Part shown: one piece after another, positions 40,644-48,865 of the stretch | Numbering within the stretch: the stretch's first letter is position 1 | How the letters are laid out: each line of letters starts with the position of its first letter | Assembly: GCF_006538365.1 (NCBI RefSeq) | Contig: NZ_BJKN01000003.1 | Location: 13,106 to 62,421 of the forward strand | Origin: Moorella sp. E308F | GTDB taxonomy: Bacteria; Bacillota; DSM-521; Neomoorellales; Neomoorellaceae | DNA: 49,316 nucleotides | Direction: 5' to 3' | Notes under the pieces: generated by a model | The model's input: the letters and a program-made list of their open reading frames with translations, nothing else | What the model was told of the DNA's origin: nothing | Database searches by the model: none | Made by a program: the position numbers and the translations under genes

Positions 40644-41147
40644 GTGACCCGCAACCTCAACATTGTTGCCGCTTTCCTCCTGGCCGCGGCCGTATTCCTG
40701 GCGGCCGGGGGAATTGCGGAGGCGAAGAATTCGAATGTAACGTTTGTGATAGATTACAATCTTTTCGCATATTTGACACCAAATAAAGAAGTCAACCACG
40801 GGATAGTGAACCGCGAGATGGACGTGGCCCCCTTCGTCGAAAACGGTCGCATCTACATCCCCGTGCGCTACCTGGCCGAGGGGATGGGCGCCTCGGAAAA
40901 GGACGTAGTGTGGGACGAAGCCACCAAGACCGTCACCATCAGCCTGGAAGGCACCACGGTGAAGCTCCAGATGGGGAGCAATATCCTCTACGTCAACGGC
41001 GAGCCTCAAGAGATGGACGTCACCCCGGTCATCAGGGACGGCAGGGTGTTCCTGCCCGCCCGGTTCGTGGCCGAGGCGTTCGGGTACGAGGTTACTTATA
41101 GGGGCGGGGCCGACAAAGGGGTATATTTTCACTATAAAAAAGAATAA
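40644..41147 (+). CDS. secreted copper-amine-oxidase-N-domain (stalk) protein
   Basis: About 167 residues. Signal peptide AAFLLAAAVFLAAGGIAEA, then two repeats of the stalk domain typical of thermophilic Firmicute surface proteins (VENGRIYIPVRYLAEGMG, VIRDGRVFLPARFVAEAFGY). GTG 40644 with AAGGAGG gives a normal signal peptide; ATG 40602, with its own GAAGGAGG, adds 14 residues. Exported, probably wall-associated. Confidence 0.8.
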   Translation: MTRNLNIVAAFLLAAAVFLAAGGIAEAKNSNVTFVIDYNLFAYLTPNKEVNHGIVNREMDVAPFVENGRIYIPVRYLAEGMGASEKDVVWDEATKTVTISLEGTTVKLQMGSNILYVNGEPQEMDVTPVIRDGRVFLPARFVAEAFGYEVTYRGGADKGVYFHYKKE

Positions 41148-41157
41148 CATTAAACCC

Positions 41158-41203
41158 AAGGAGGTGAACGGCCCCGGCGCATTGCGACGGGGCCTAAACT
41201 ATG
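41158..41203 (+). promoter_or_regulatory. ribosome site separated from the start by a hairpin
   Basis: AAGGAGGTG at 41158-41166 lies about 35 bases before ATG 41201, too far for normal use. Between them GGCCCC and GGGGCC (41170-41194) can pair, which would bring the site to within about 10 bases of the ATG. Confidence 0.45.
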
Positions 41204-43120
41204 CGCCTGGAAAAGAAGGCGGCGGGGAGAGTTTTTCTCTCCTTTTTTGTTTCTCTCGCATTGATAACGGTTGCGGCTTTTACGGCGCCGCGGGAAGCCG
41301 GGGCGTGGGCCACCACCACGGCCGGCCCGTACGGGCTAAAATACGCCTACACCGAAGGGGCGTTCTTCCAGTTTTACTCGGTGCACCCCTTGCTCGTGGG
41401 GAAATACGGCGGGGACGAGTGGCCTAACAGCTCGCAGATGGTCGACTTGCCGGAAGAAGACCGCTTCGCGCCGGACATGCTGTTCGCGCCTATCGACTAT
41501 TCCACGGGCGGGCTGGACATAGGGGCGGGGTACGGCTTCATGCATCCCGCGGCTGTCCCGGAGGACCTGAAGACCTGGCTGGAAGCCCTGGAATGGCCCG
41601 AGACAGGCGGCTATTACAACGTCACGGACGCCGGGGAAAACCAGGGGAGCATTGCTGTCCGGGACATATTCTACCACAACTACTACGGCACGTATTTTAA
41701 AGCCGCGTCCAACCCCACAAGCGCCTCGGCTACCAGCCCCCTCGACATGGGCGACAGCGGCAGCGGCACCCAATGGGTGGCAGCGATCAACGACGGGGAG
41801 TATGATTTCACGCCGGTGTATTACCATGAGAGCCTGCCGGAGATAGGAGAGAATCCTCAATTTATCTACCTTTACAGCTTCACCAAAGAGGGGGCGATAG
41901 GCTTCCTCCACCGCATGTACCAGTCGTTTTCCGGCGGCCTTCAATTCCTGATGCCCGACGGCGGGTGCGAGTTCAAGATGGTGGCCTTCACCGCGGACCT
42001 TTCGGTGGCGTCCGTCGCCGCGGGGACGCCGGGGAGCGACGGCATGGCCGCCTACGGCGTGGTTATTGAAAACCTCTCGCCTTTCGAGGCCCACAACGCC
42101 CTGTTCGAGCTGTACGCCTGGCCGGACGGCGCCTCGTTCCCCACCCTGGTGGCGAGCAAAACGGTGAGCGTGCCCCGCGCCAGCGTGGCCAAAGGCACGC
42201 CGGGCGCGGTCACCCTGACGGGATTTTTCGCAGCGCCTGTCGGCGAGGATTTCCGCCTGATCGCGACCATCAACGCCCCGTACAGCGCTTCCGGCAGCGT
42301 CCTGGGCAGCAACCCCGGCAGGTGGTCGGGCCAGCCGTACAAGCCCTTGTACGAGGACAGCGTGCCGCCGGGCATGACCGCGTTTATGGAGTATTACTAC
42401 GACAACAACGTCAAGGCCACCAGCCTCATAAGCGGTTCCCCGGAGGACGATTCTTCCGGCGGCGGCGGTTCTTCCAGCGGCGGCTCTTCCGGTTCAAGCG
42501 GCAGCGGCGATGAAGAAGAGGAGGAAGAAGGCGAAGGCGACCTCATAGCCCGCAGCGTGATTTTGTACAGCAGCAGCGGCAGCCAGATGGCCGGCGCCTT
42601 GACCGCCAGCACGGAATACACGGTAAAGGCGTCTTTCCGGTCCACCTTCGACGTAGGCGGGTACGCCCAGCTGCGGTTATATCGCAAGGACACAGGATGT
42701 TCCTTGAGCGATTCCAAGTATGCCTACTTCGAGCCGGGAGGCAGTTTGACATGGACCACAAAAGTCACTTCAGGCACGGTCGGCACAAAAACCTTTATAG
42801 CGACTGTCAACCTCTTCTACGACGACGGGGAGTGGAACCCGGGAAAATTCAGGGTCGCGGCAGACCAGGGACTGGTGGAAGAGACCACTTATGACAACAA
42901 CAAAGTGGAAGAAACGTATGCCGTAAACGAAAACACGGAGCCGAGCACGGAAAGCAACTACGCCGAATATTACCCTTACGTGAAAAAACTGGTGCCGCGT
43001 TACCGGACAGAGACCCGGTGGATATGGGTGCCGGAAGTGAAAAAGGTGCCGGTGTATTTTAACAAGAGCCAGCCGAAAATCCGGGTGCGGCTGATACCGT
43101 TCACGGGAGAAGGAGAATGA
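41201..43120 (+). CDS. large secreted protein with CARDB-like domain
   Basis: 639 residues. Signal peptide (LSFFVSLALITVAAFTAPRE), an unrecognised N-terminal 400 residues, a Ser/Gly then acidic linker (GGSSSGGSSGSSGSGDEEEE) near residue 415, then a CARDB-like beta domain (ARSVILYSSSGSQM, TYDNNKVEETYAV). The C terminus is basic (VPRYRTETRWIWVPEVKKV). A probable surface or pilus-associated adhesin-like factor. It heads a pair with the next gene. The translation start depends on a hairpin (see 41158). Confidence 0.7.
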   Translation: MRLEKKAAGRVFLSFFVSLALITVAAFTAPREAGAWATTTAGPYGLKYAYTEGAFFQFYSVHPLLVGKYGGDEWPNSSQMVDLPEEDRFAPDMLFAPIDYSTGGLDIGAGYGFMHPAAVPEDLKTWLEALEWPETGGYYNVTDAGENQGSIAVRDIFYHNYYGTYFKAASNPTSASATSPLDMGDSGSGTQWVAAINDGEYDFTPVYYHESLPEIGENPQFIYLYSFTKEGAIGFLHRMYQSFSGGLQFLMPDGGCEFKMVAFTADLSVASVAAGTPGSDGMAAYGVVIENLSPFEAHNALFELYAWPDGASFPTLVASKTVSVPRASVAKGTPGAVTLTGFFAAPVGEDFRLIATINAPYSASGSVLGSNPGRWSGQPYKPLYEDSVPPGMTAFMEYYYDNNVKATSLISGSPEDDSSGGGGSSSGGSSGSSGSGDEEEEEEGEGDLIARSVILYSSSGSQMAGALTASTEYTVKASFRSTFDVGGYAQLRLYRKDTGCSLSDSKYAYFEPGGSLTWTTKVTSGTVGTKTFIATVNLFYDDGEWNPGKFRVAADQGLVEETTYDNNKVEETYAVNENTEPSTESNYAEYYPYVKKLVPRYRTETRWIWVPEVKKVPVYFNKSQPKIRVRLIPFTGEGE

Positions 43121-43137
43121 AAGGAGGATAAACGCGA

Positions 43138-44796
43138 TTGCAGCTAAAAAAACTGCTGGCGCTGTCTTTTTTGCTGCTCGCCGCGGCGTTTTTTCCGGGC
43201 CGCGCCGGGGCCGAAGAGGCGGGGTGGGAGACCCTGGCCGACGGCACGAAGGCTTACGGCTTCTGGGCGGCATACGGCGGGACCGAGTTTCTAATCGAGT
43301 GCGACCCGGACACGGGCGAAAAGACGGGATACGCCTACGTCAACAGCGGCAAGTACGTGGCGGAAGAGGCCACGGTGCTGGACGGCTATGACGAGACGTA
43401 CTATATAGACTACAGCCAGCCCAAGCGCTACCTCTACCCGCCTTATTTCTTCCCCCTCATATACAGGGACACGACTTTGTCGATAAGGCGGGGCACGGAA
43501 GACCCGGAAATGGTGTATTACCCTTACGGCACGACGCTTTCTGAAGACTGGCGGCAGGTGATAGTGCCGGTCTACAACCCCAACGAGTGGCCGATCACGG
43601 CGCAGGTCAACCTGACTATGGCCAACGGGGACAAGTGGTCGGGCGAGATATACCTGGACGCGGGCGAGACCAAATACGTGCTGCTCAAAATACCGGAAGG
43701 GGCCAAGGCCAATTCAGGATCTAGCAGTTTCAAGACGACGTACATCACCGCTTACGGCAGGGTTGAGGAAAACCACGACCCTTACGCCCCACCGAAATAC
43801 CAGGAAGACCCCCGCGCGTCCGACGGCAATGTGGTGGCCAGGCATGCCGACTTCAGGGGATTAAGTTTTGGCAGCCCGGAATGGTATGACGAGCGTGATT
43901 CTCAAAAGGTTTTTATACTGCAACCGGCTTTCAAAGAGGTGATGCGGTGGGTGCCGGATGACCCGGGCAACTGGCGCGTAGGGCATCCGGAGTATGATAC
44001 GGTGCCTGGTTACCGGTGGACGAGGGTGGATGTAAGCGTGCCCGGCACAATTGAGGGTGAGCCGTTGCCGATCCCGGCCACCCAGGAGGATATCGACAAT
44101 CTGCGGGCTGTAGGGCCAGTGGAAGGTAAATATTATAAAACCGAAGGGGCTACGGTTAGCGTTTGCAATAAAGATAAAATCGCCAGCGGGCGGGACGAAG
44201 ACGGCGATAAGATTGACGTATACCGCTATTATTACAAGGCTAGAATCCCGGTGATTAACAATACCGGCTTTATTGCCAGGTTTGATAACCTGAAACTGGT
44301 CACCCGGCAACGTATTAACGGCGACTGGGAAAAAGTGATCATGCCGGGAAGCGCGTCGGGCGGCCCCGTCCCACCCGGGGAAACAGGAGAGTTATATGCC
44401 GAGTTCACCCAGGACAACTACGAGCTTGTGAATAAAAAGAAAAATATCTGGGAAAGGCAAAGAATATTCAGCCCAAGAGTGATTGCTGGGAGCGTGTTTA
44501 ACGGTATCGGTGGCATATACTATCCCCAAATACTAGAGACGGATGTCACCATCAACGCCGTGGCCGGTTGCGAGGATTACAATAAAGAGCGGCACTGGTC
44601 GAGGGAATTCATGCCTTCTCTGAGGGTAACCATGTTTGATTTCGAGGAGGTAATGACACCCGAAGAACTGGCAACCTTTGCCCAATACGTAGATCCTGGT
44701 ATCAGGGACAATATCATCCATTTCCTGGCTGGACGGCTGGAGTTGATGGAAGTAAGCGCAGAATACAACAGGTATGACGCTATTTTTGACGATTAG
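43138..44796 (+). CDS. large secreted protein, unrecognised
   Basis: 552 residues with a clean signal peptide (LLALSFLLLAAAFFPGRAGA) and a beta-rich, Tyr/Pro-rich extracytoplasmic body (YYIDYSQPKRYLYPPYFF, VPVYNPNEWPITAQVNLTM, RIPVINNTGFIARFDNL). No known domain. TTG 43138 follows AAAGGAGG. It lies 17 bases after the previous gene, so they are co-expressed and may work together at the surface. The last third is less GC-rich. Ends at a terminator. Confidence 0.7.
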   Translation: MQLKKLLALSFLLLAAAFFPGRAGAEEAGWETLADGTKAYGFWAAYGGTEFLIECDPDTGEKTGYAYVNSGKYVAEEATVLDGYDETYYIDYSQPKRYLYPPYFFPLIYRDTTLSIRRGTEDPEMVYYPYGTTLSEDWRQVIVPVYNPNEWPITAQVNLTMANGDKWSGEIYLDAGETKYVLLKIPEGAKANSGSSSFKTTYITAYGRVEENHDPYAPPKYQEDPRASDGNVVARHADFRGLSFGSPEWYDERDSQKVFILQPAFKEVMRWVPDDPGNWRVGHPEYDTVPGYRWTRVDVSVPGTIEGEPLPIPATQEDIDNLRAVGPVEGKYYKTEGATVSVCNKDKIASGRDEDGDKIDVYRYYYKARIPVINNTGFIARFDNLKLVTRQRINGDWEKVIMPGSASGGPVPPGETGELYAEFTQDNYELVNKKKNIWERQRIFSPRVIAGSVFNGIGGIYYPQILETDVTINAVAGCEDYNKERHWSREFMPSLRVTMFDFEEVMTPEELATFAQYVDPGIRDNIIHFLAGRLELMEVSAEYNRYDAIFDD

Positions 44797-44802
44797 GCTG
44801 AT

Positions 44803-44829
44803 GCCGGGGCGAAAGACCCCGGCTTTTTT
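44803..44829 (+). terminator. terminator
   Basis: GCCGGGG-CGAAAGA-CCC CGGC followed by TTTTTT, just after the secreted-protein gene. Confidence 0.88.
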
Positions 44830-44850
44830 GTGTAGTGAGGCTTTAAGAAG

Positions 44851-44931
44851 AAAAGGAGCGAGGTTTTATTTTGGCACTCCAAGTTAACAATCAACCGGAC
44901 CTGGCCCCGGTCAGGGCCGTAGGGGTAGACG
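44851..44931 (+). repeat. 81-bp repeat, copy 1 (parM head)
   Basis: Matches 47103-47183 at 71 of 81 positions, including the ribosome site and the first 20 codons of the ParM-like gene. Confidence 0.85.
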
Positions 44932-44936
44932 CATGA
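44871..44936 (+). pseudogene. truncated parM head
   Basis: TTG then ALQVNNQPDLAPVRAVGVDA and a stop, the N terminus of the ParM-like protein at 47120. It breaks at the Asp of the first phosphate loop, where the sce7726 gene begins (the two overlap at GCATGA). A relic of an insertion or duplication. Confidence 0.7.
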
Positions 44937-45958
44937 AAGTTTCAAAACCAGCCATGGTAGATCGAAAAGATACCTGGCGTTTTATTACTAAAGCTTTATG
45001 CCGCATACTCTGGTATTCTTCTTGGGTGTTACTCTTTTTGGATGTATTCACGTTTTTCCTCGTGCTAATAGCTGCAGTCCTGCTGTTTACACAGGGTTTT
45101 AAAATTGAAGCCATCCGCTTAATTAAGCTGAGAGGCTTTTTCTCTTTGCCAGGACTTCTTATAGCTTTTTGGGGGATGTTAATTTGTTGCCTCGCAGATC
45201 CTGGTAAGAGGCTAAATTCATTGCGTCATATGATCTTTCGATTGGGTCGTCGGGGGGCAGATTCACTGTGGCTTTCCAAAAAAAGGGGGCACTTTAGCAT
45301 AGAAATGAGTTATAATACTACTGAGAAGGAGCATTTTGCCGGAACGGAGAAAGCCATTATGGTAACAAACGACAGGGAAATTAGGCAGGAGATTAGCGAT
45401 AGCCTCATAAAAAAATATGGTAAAGAACCGGGCACTATGATAGTCCACGAGTTAAAGGTGTGCCAAGGGGAAGCCCGAATTGATATAGCCTTGGTTAATG
45501 GTGCTATGCATGGCTATGAGATAAAAAGTGATCGAGATACCCTGGAGAGACTACCAGGGCAAATTAAGATATATAATCGAGTGTTTGATACTATTACTAT
45601 TATTACTGGTATTAGTCATTTAAAAGAAGTTGCTACCCTAATACCCCCTTGGTGGGGAATTAAGGTAGCAAGCTGCGAGGCTTCAGGTAAGATTACCATA
45701 ACAGAAATACGTCAACCAGAAAGCAATGCTAATATTGACGCCTTTTCCTTGGCCCAGTTTCTTTGGAAAGATGAGCTTGTGGATTTAGTTATGCGCTATA
45801 ATGTGGGCAAAGAAATAAAGAGACTAACACGTGCTCAACTTTGGGCTTATGTGTCGGAAAATATTCCGCTGGAAGAACTTAAGGCATATGTTAGAGAATG
45901 CCTTAAGAAGAGACAAGCATGGCGACCTGATGCCCAACGTACGTTAAATGATGATTAG
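44933..45958 (+). CDS. sce7726-family membrane-anchored nuclease-like protein
   Basis: 341 residues. N-terminal hydrophobic segments (VLLFLDVFTFFLVLIAAVLL, GFFSLPGLLIAFWGMLICCL), then an sce7726 domain (about 155-275) with a PD-(D/E)XK layout: HELKVCQGEARIDIALVNGA, then GYEIKSDRDTLERLPGQIK, giving E, D and ExK (Lys near residue 198). Such genes pair with sce7725/Beta-protein genes, often in defence islands. It is AT-rich and convergent with its partner, overlapping it by 56 bases. The membrane anchor is unusual. No strong ribosome site; coupling to the parM fragment is likely. Confidence 0.78.
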   Translation: MKVSKPAMVDRKDTWRFITKALCRILWYSSWVLLFLDVFTFFLVLIAAVLLFTQGFKIEAIRLIKLRGFFSLPGLLIAFWGMLICCLADPGKRLNSLRHMIFRLGRRGADSLWLSKKRGHFSIEMSYNTTEKEHFAGTEKAIMVTNDREIRQEISDSLIKKYGKEPGTMIVHELKVCQGEARIDIALVNGAMHGYEIKSDRDTLERLPGQIKIYNRVFDTITIITGISHLKEVATLIPPWWGIKVASCEASGKITITEIRQPESNANIDAFSLAQFLWKDELVDLVMRYNVGKEIKRLTRAQLWAYVSENIPLEELKAYVRECLKKRQAWRPDAQRTLNDD

Positions 45959-46940
45959 TGTTAATCGGTACCCAACTTCTCATATTTCCATGGTTACAAT
46001 TATTAGAGCCGGTGCATTTTTGATTAGCACATTCATAAATTTTCATATCTCCCCAACTAAAATCTTTACCACAGAAGATGTCTGATATATTAATAAGTTT
46101 TTGTGATAGGCTGTGAAATTGTGTATAATCATAAGGGTTTCTTGGATCGCGAATTCCACGGACAATATACCATGTATTTTCTGAGGTATATCTAATGGTT
46201 GGTATTATAGTAATGCTGTGATCGTATTCCTGATCATGTGGATCGTCCGGTCCATAGTCTCCAAACTTAACATATGAATGTTTGTTGTGGACTTCCTTCC
46301 ATAATATCCATTCCTTTCTTTCCAATAACGATATTTTGTTTTGAGGAACATTCAAACTTTCAGGGAATGAGGACCCAGCCACAATTACATTTCTAAAATC
46401 CGAAGCTTTTATTTGAGTAAGCATAAAGCATATAACAGTAGCTAATGATTTTATAACGTCTTGAGGCAATTGTACTATTTCTCCCAAATCAACAATTAAA
46501 TCAATAGATTGTTTATCAGCTCCAGCGTCTTTATATAATCGCTCCTCAAAGTTATTTACGTCCTCAAGTTCCTGAATGCCCACCCTCAAGGCAATACCGT
46601 TAGAGAATATGTTAGCTTTTTCGCGTATTAATTGAGAATACTCTATAGGTTTGCTTGCTGAAATAACCGGTATTATAGCTAGCTTAGAGCTTTCGGGCTC
46701 GGTCAATACTGCTTCCATAAAATCATTTAAGTCGTCTCTAAAGGTAGGGTGAAAATCAAGGTAAAACCGCCGCCCTTCACCCCAATTTTTTATAATTTCA
46801 CTTGCGAAACTATCTGGTTTGGTCTCCTTCATAATATTTAGTACAGGGCATAAGTTATTTTTGGCTTCATCCGACAACCTACGCAACGCCAGTCGTTCTC
46901 CTTCTTTCCATTTAAGAATGGGTACATAAAACTCTGGCAT
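45903..46940 (-). CDS. sce7725/Beta-family protein
   Basis: 345 residues. The N-terminal signature EFYVPILKWKEGERLALRRL and the later IIPVISASKPIEYSQLIREK, DLIVDLGEIVQLP match the Beta_protein/sce7725 family, possibly a phage-related beta-barrel enzyme fold. A Cys-rich tail (YECANQKCTGSNNCNHG) may bind metal. ATG 46940 with GGGGGA is preferred to the longer frame. Convergent with the sce7726 gene; the pair is a likely defence or stress module of unknown activity. AT-rich. Confidence 0.75.
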   Translation of the reverse strand: MPEFYVPILKWKEGERLALRRLSDEAKNNLCPVLNIMKETKPDSFASEIIKNWGEGRRFYLDFHPTFRDDLNDFMEAVLTEPESSKLAIIPVISASKPIEYSQLIREKANIFSNGIALRVGIQELEDVNNFEERLYKDAGADKQSIDLIVDLGEIVQLPQDVIKSLATVICFMLTQIKASDFRNVIVAGSSFPESLNVPQNKISLLERKEWILWKEVHNKHSYVKFGDYGPDDPHDQEYDHSITIIPTIRYTSENTWYIVRGIRDPRNPYDYTQFHSLSQKLINISDIFCGKDFSWGDMKIYECANQKCTGSNNCNHGNMRSWVPINTNHHLTYVGHQVAMLVSS

Positions 46941-47102
46941 AGATGGCAATCCCCCTAATTGCAGCATAAAATTTTTATAAACAATAATACCACATATATT
47001 TAAAGAAAATGGTCGATTGTTGTCGTGTAATCTCATATTTATGGTGGCTAGGGCATATTGCTGCCCTGGCTTTTTTTATGAAGGACTTTATTCAACCAAA
47101 GA

Positions 47103-47183
47103 AAAAGGAGCGTGGTTTTATGCTGGCACTTCAAGTTAATAACCAACCTGGCCTGGCCCCGGTCAAGGCCGTGGGGGTAGACG
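47103..47183 (+). repeat. 81-bp repeat, copy 2 (intact parM head)
   Basis: Partner of 44851-44931; includes AAAAAGGAG and the start of the intact ParM-like gene. The two copies bracket the sce7726/sce7725 cassette. Confidence 0.85.
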
Positions 47184-48166
47184 TGGGGTACGGTTTCGTC
47201 AAGGCGGTTTCGCCGGTGGCCAGGGTTTCCTTTCCCTCGGTAGTGGCGCCTTATATTGAGGACCCCCTAAGTGGCTTGTTTTACGATGGGACGGGCCACA
47301 GGGTACGGGTGCGGAAGGCTAACGGGGAGGTAGAGGAAAAACTTGTCGGCGAGGCGGCCCTGCGATCCCTGGCGGCCACTGCCACCTTAAGCCGGGAGAA
47401 ACCTGCATCCCTCCATGATCTGATGCTGTTGGCGGCCGCCTACCTGGCGGGCGCCGGGGATAAAGGACCATTTCCCAAACAGGTTGACCTGGCGGTGGGG
47501 TTGCCCCTGGCCTATTTCCGCGCCCAGAAGGACGCTTTGAAGAAGCGCCTGGAGGGCCTGGCGGCCTGGGTGAGCGTGGACGGTGGGGAAGAGAGGTATA
47601 TTAGCTTCGGCAAGGTGCTGGTATTCCCCCAGGGGGCGGGGGTGGTGCTGGCGGGGGATGTAGTCCTGCCCGGGAATGGTTATCTGGGAGTGGTCGATGT
47701 GGGAACATACACCACCGACTACCTGCTCTTTGAAGACCGGGGTGATGGTGTCCCCCGTCCCCTGCCGGAGGTCTGCGGCAGCCTGGAGGCTGGCGTGAAC
47801 CTCCTGCACCGCGCCCTGGCGGCCGAGTTCCAGCGTCAGACGGGCGCCCCTCTGGCCCCGTCCATGTACCAGGAGGTTGTTGAAGACGCACTAGCCGGGC
47901 GGCCCATTCACTATGCAGGCAAGGATATCCATCTTGAGGAAAAGTTACTAAAGGCCAGGCGCGATATCGCCCAGGCTATCGCCCAGGGGGTGTTGGCCGC
48001 CTGGGGCGGTCGGTCCGGGTTTGTGGCTCTGACGCTCCTCGCCGGCGGCGGGGCCTGCCTGTTTGGAGAAGAACTTCTGCGAGCCTTGCCGGGGGCGCGG
48101 GTGGCTAAGGAACCGCTATTCGCCAATGCTATGGGTTATCTTAAGATGGTTTGTAACAATGATTAA
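47120..48166 (+). CDS. parM: ParM-like actin-family partition protein
   Basis: 348 residues of the actin-like ATPase superfamily used by plasmids for segregation. The first phosphate loop is GVDVGYGFVKAVSP near residue 20, the second VVDVGTYTTDYLLF near 195, and the adenosine motif LAGGGACLFGE near 310. It would polymerise to separate DNA copies. AAAAAGGAG precedes the ATG. The gene is followed by iterons and a ParR-like gene, completing a type II partition locus. Its presence argues that element 2 has or had a plasmid-like stage. Confidence 0.82.
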   Translation: MLALQVNNQPGLAPVKAVGVDVGYGFVKAVSPVARVSFPSVVAPYIEDPLSGLFYDGTGHRVRVRKANGEVEEKLVGEAALRSLAATATLSREKPASLHDLMLLAAAYLAGAGDKGPFPKQVDLAVGLPLAYFRAQKDALKKRLEGLAAWVSVDGGEERYISFGKVLVFPQGAGVVLAGDVVLPGNGYLGVVDVGTYTTDYLLFEDRGDGVPRPLPEVCGSLEAGVNLLHRALAAEFQRQTGAPLAPSMYQEVVEDALAGRPIHYAGKDIHLEEKLLKARRDIAQAIAQGVLAAWGGRSGFVALTLLAGGGACLFGEELLRALPGARVAKEPLFANAMGYLKMVCNND

Positions 48167-48258
48167 GCCTTGCAATTGCTAATACAACAGGGGTTTTAAA
48201 AGAGATTTTGTAACAATAGTGAGTATGTAAGGACATAGCATTCTTTGTTTGTAACAAA
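48150..48258 (+). repeat. three iterons between parM and parR
   Basis: TTTGTAACAAT at 48150-48160, the same at 48207-48217, and TTTGTAACAAA at 48248-48258. The TTGTAACAA core is identical in all three. They would suit a ParR-binding centromere. Confidence 0.6.
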
Positions 48259-48272
48259 CGAGGTGAAATATA

Positions 48273-48530
48273 TTGTCCGGTGCCTTGAAACGCCTTAATT
48301 TGCAGTTACCACAAAACCATCCCGTATTCCGTTACCCGCCCCGCATCAGGGCAAAAGTGGCCCGGGAATGGCTGGACCTGGGGATGCGCCTGGCGGCCAT
48401 AGAAGAAAGGTTGGCCAAGCTGGAAGAGCGGGGGGCTGTTCCTTCTGCTTCAGGCGCTGACAATGGGGAAGGGAAGAAAATTGACCCTATCAAATTCCGG
48501 GAAACCCTGGCGGGAGTTTTTGATTTTTAA
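48273..48530 (+). CDS. parR: ParR-like small DNA-binding protein
   Basis: 85 residues. A short basic N-terminal strand-helix (LKRLNLQLPQNHPVF), a helical middle (RAKVAREWLDLGMRLAAIEE) and a C-terminal helix ending FRETLAGVFDF. Such ParR/StbB-like adapters bind iterons and cap ParM filaments; the terminal hydrophobic segment is where ParR proteins bind ParM. TTG 48273 with GAGGTG. The call is mainly by position. Confidence 0.6.
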   Translation: MSGALKRLNLQLPQNHPVFRYPPRIRAKVAREWLDLGMRLAAIEERLAKLEERGAVPSASGADNGEGKKIDPIKFRETLAGVFDF

Positions 48531-48550
48531 AAGAGAGGTGGTGGCCAGAG

Positions 48551-48865
48551 GTGGGGGAGAAGAACCCGTTTGTACCGGTGCACGTGCAGGTGTCAGAACT
48601 GGTCCTTATACCTGAGAGCGAAATTATCGTTTTAAAGCCGCCCGGGCAGACGCCCGTGACGGTTTACTATATCGGTCCCGACCAGATGGAAAAGGTAGAA
48701 GAATACTTCGCCAGCAAGTGGAAACTCTACAGCCCCTGGCGGAAAGAAGGTGATTCCCTTGCTCAAAAAAAGCGACGTCGAAGCGGTAATAAGGCACCCC
48801 GAAAGGATACGGGTCTACTACCATCCGATAGTGGAACTTACGTCCGGGCGGTTATGGGGGTATGA
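48551..48865 (+). CDS. hypothetical protein overlapping the EAL gene
   Basis: 104 residues; the first 70 are well formed (VHVQVSELVLIPESEIIVLK, TPVTVYYIGPDQMEKVEEYF), the last 35 are basic and lie over the start of the EAL gene, so the tail may be incidental. GTG 48551 after AGAGAGGTGG. Not recognised. Confidence 0.5.
   Translation: MGEKNPFVPVHVQVSELVLIPESEIIVLKPPGQTPVTVYYIGPDQMEKVEEYFASKWKLYSPWRKEGDSLAQKKRRRSGNKAPRKDTGLLPSDSGTYVRAVMGV

Noticed and set aside
41164-41427. 87-codon ORF starting at the AAGGAGGTG site
   Set aside because: It runs out of frame over the signal peptide of the secreted protein and has no protein-like composition.
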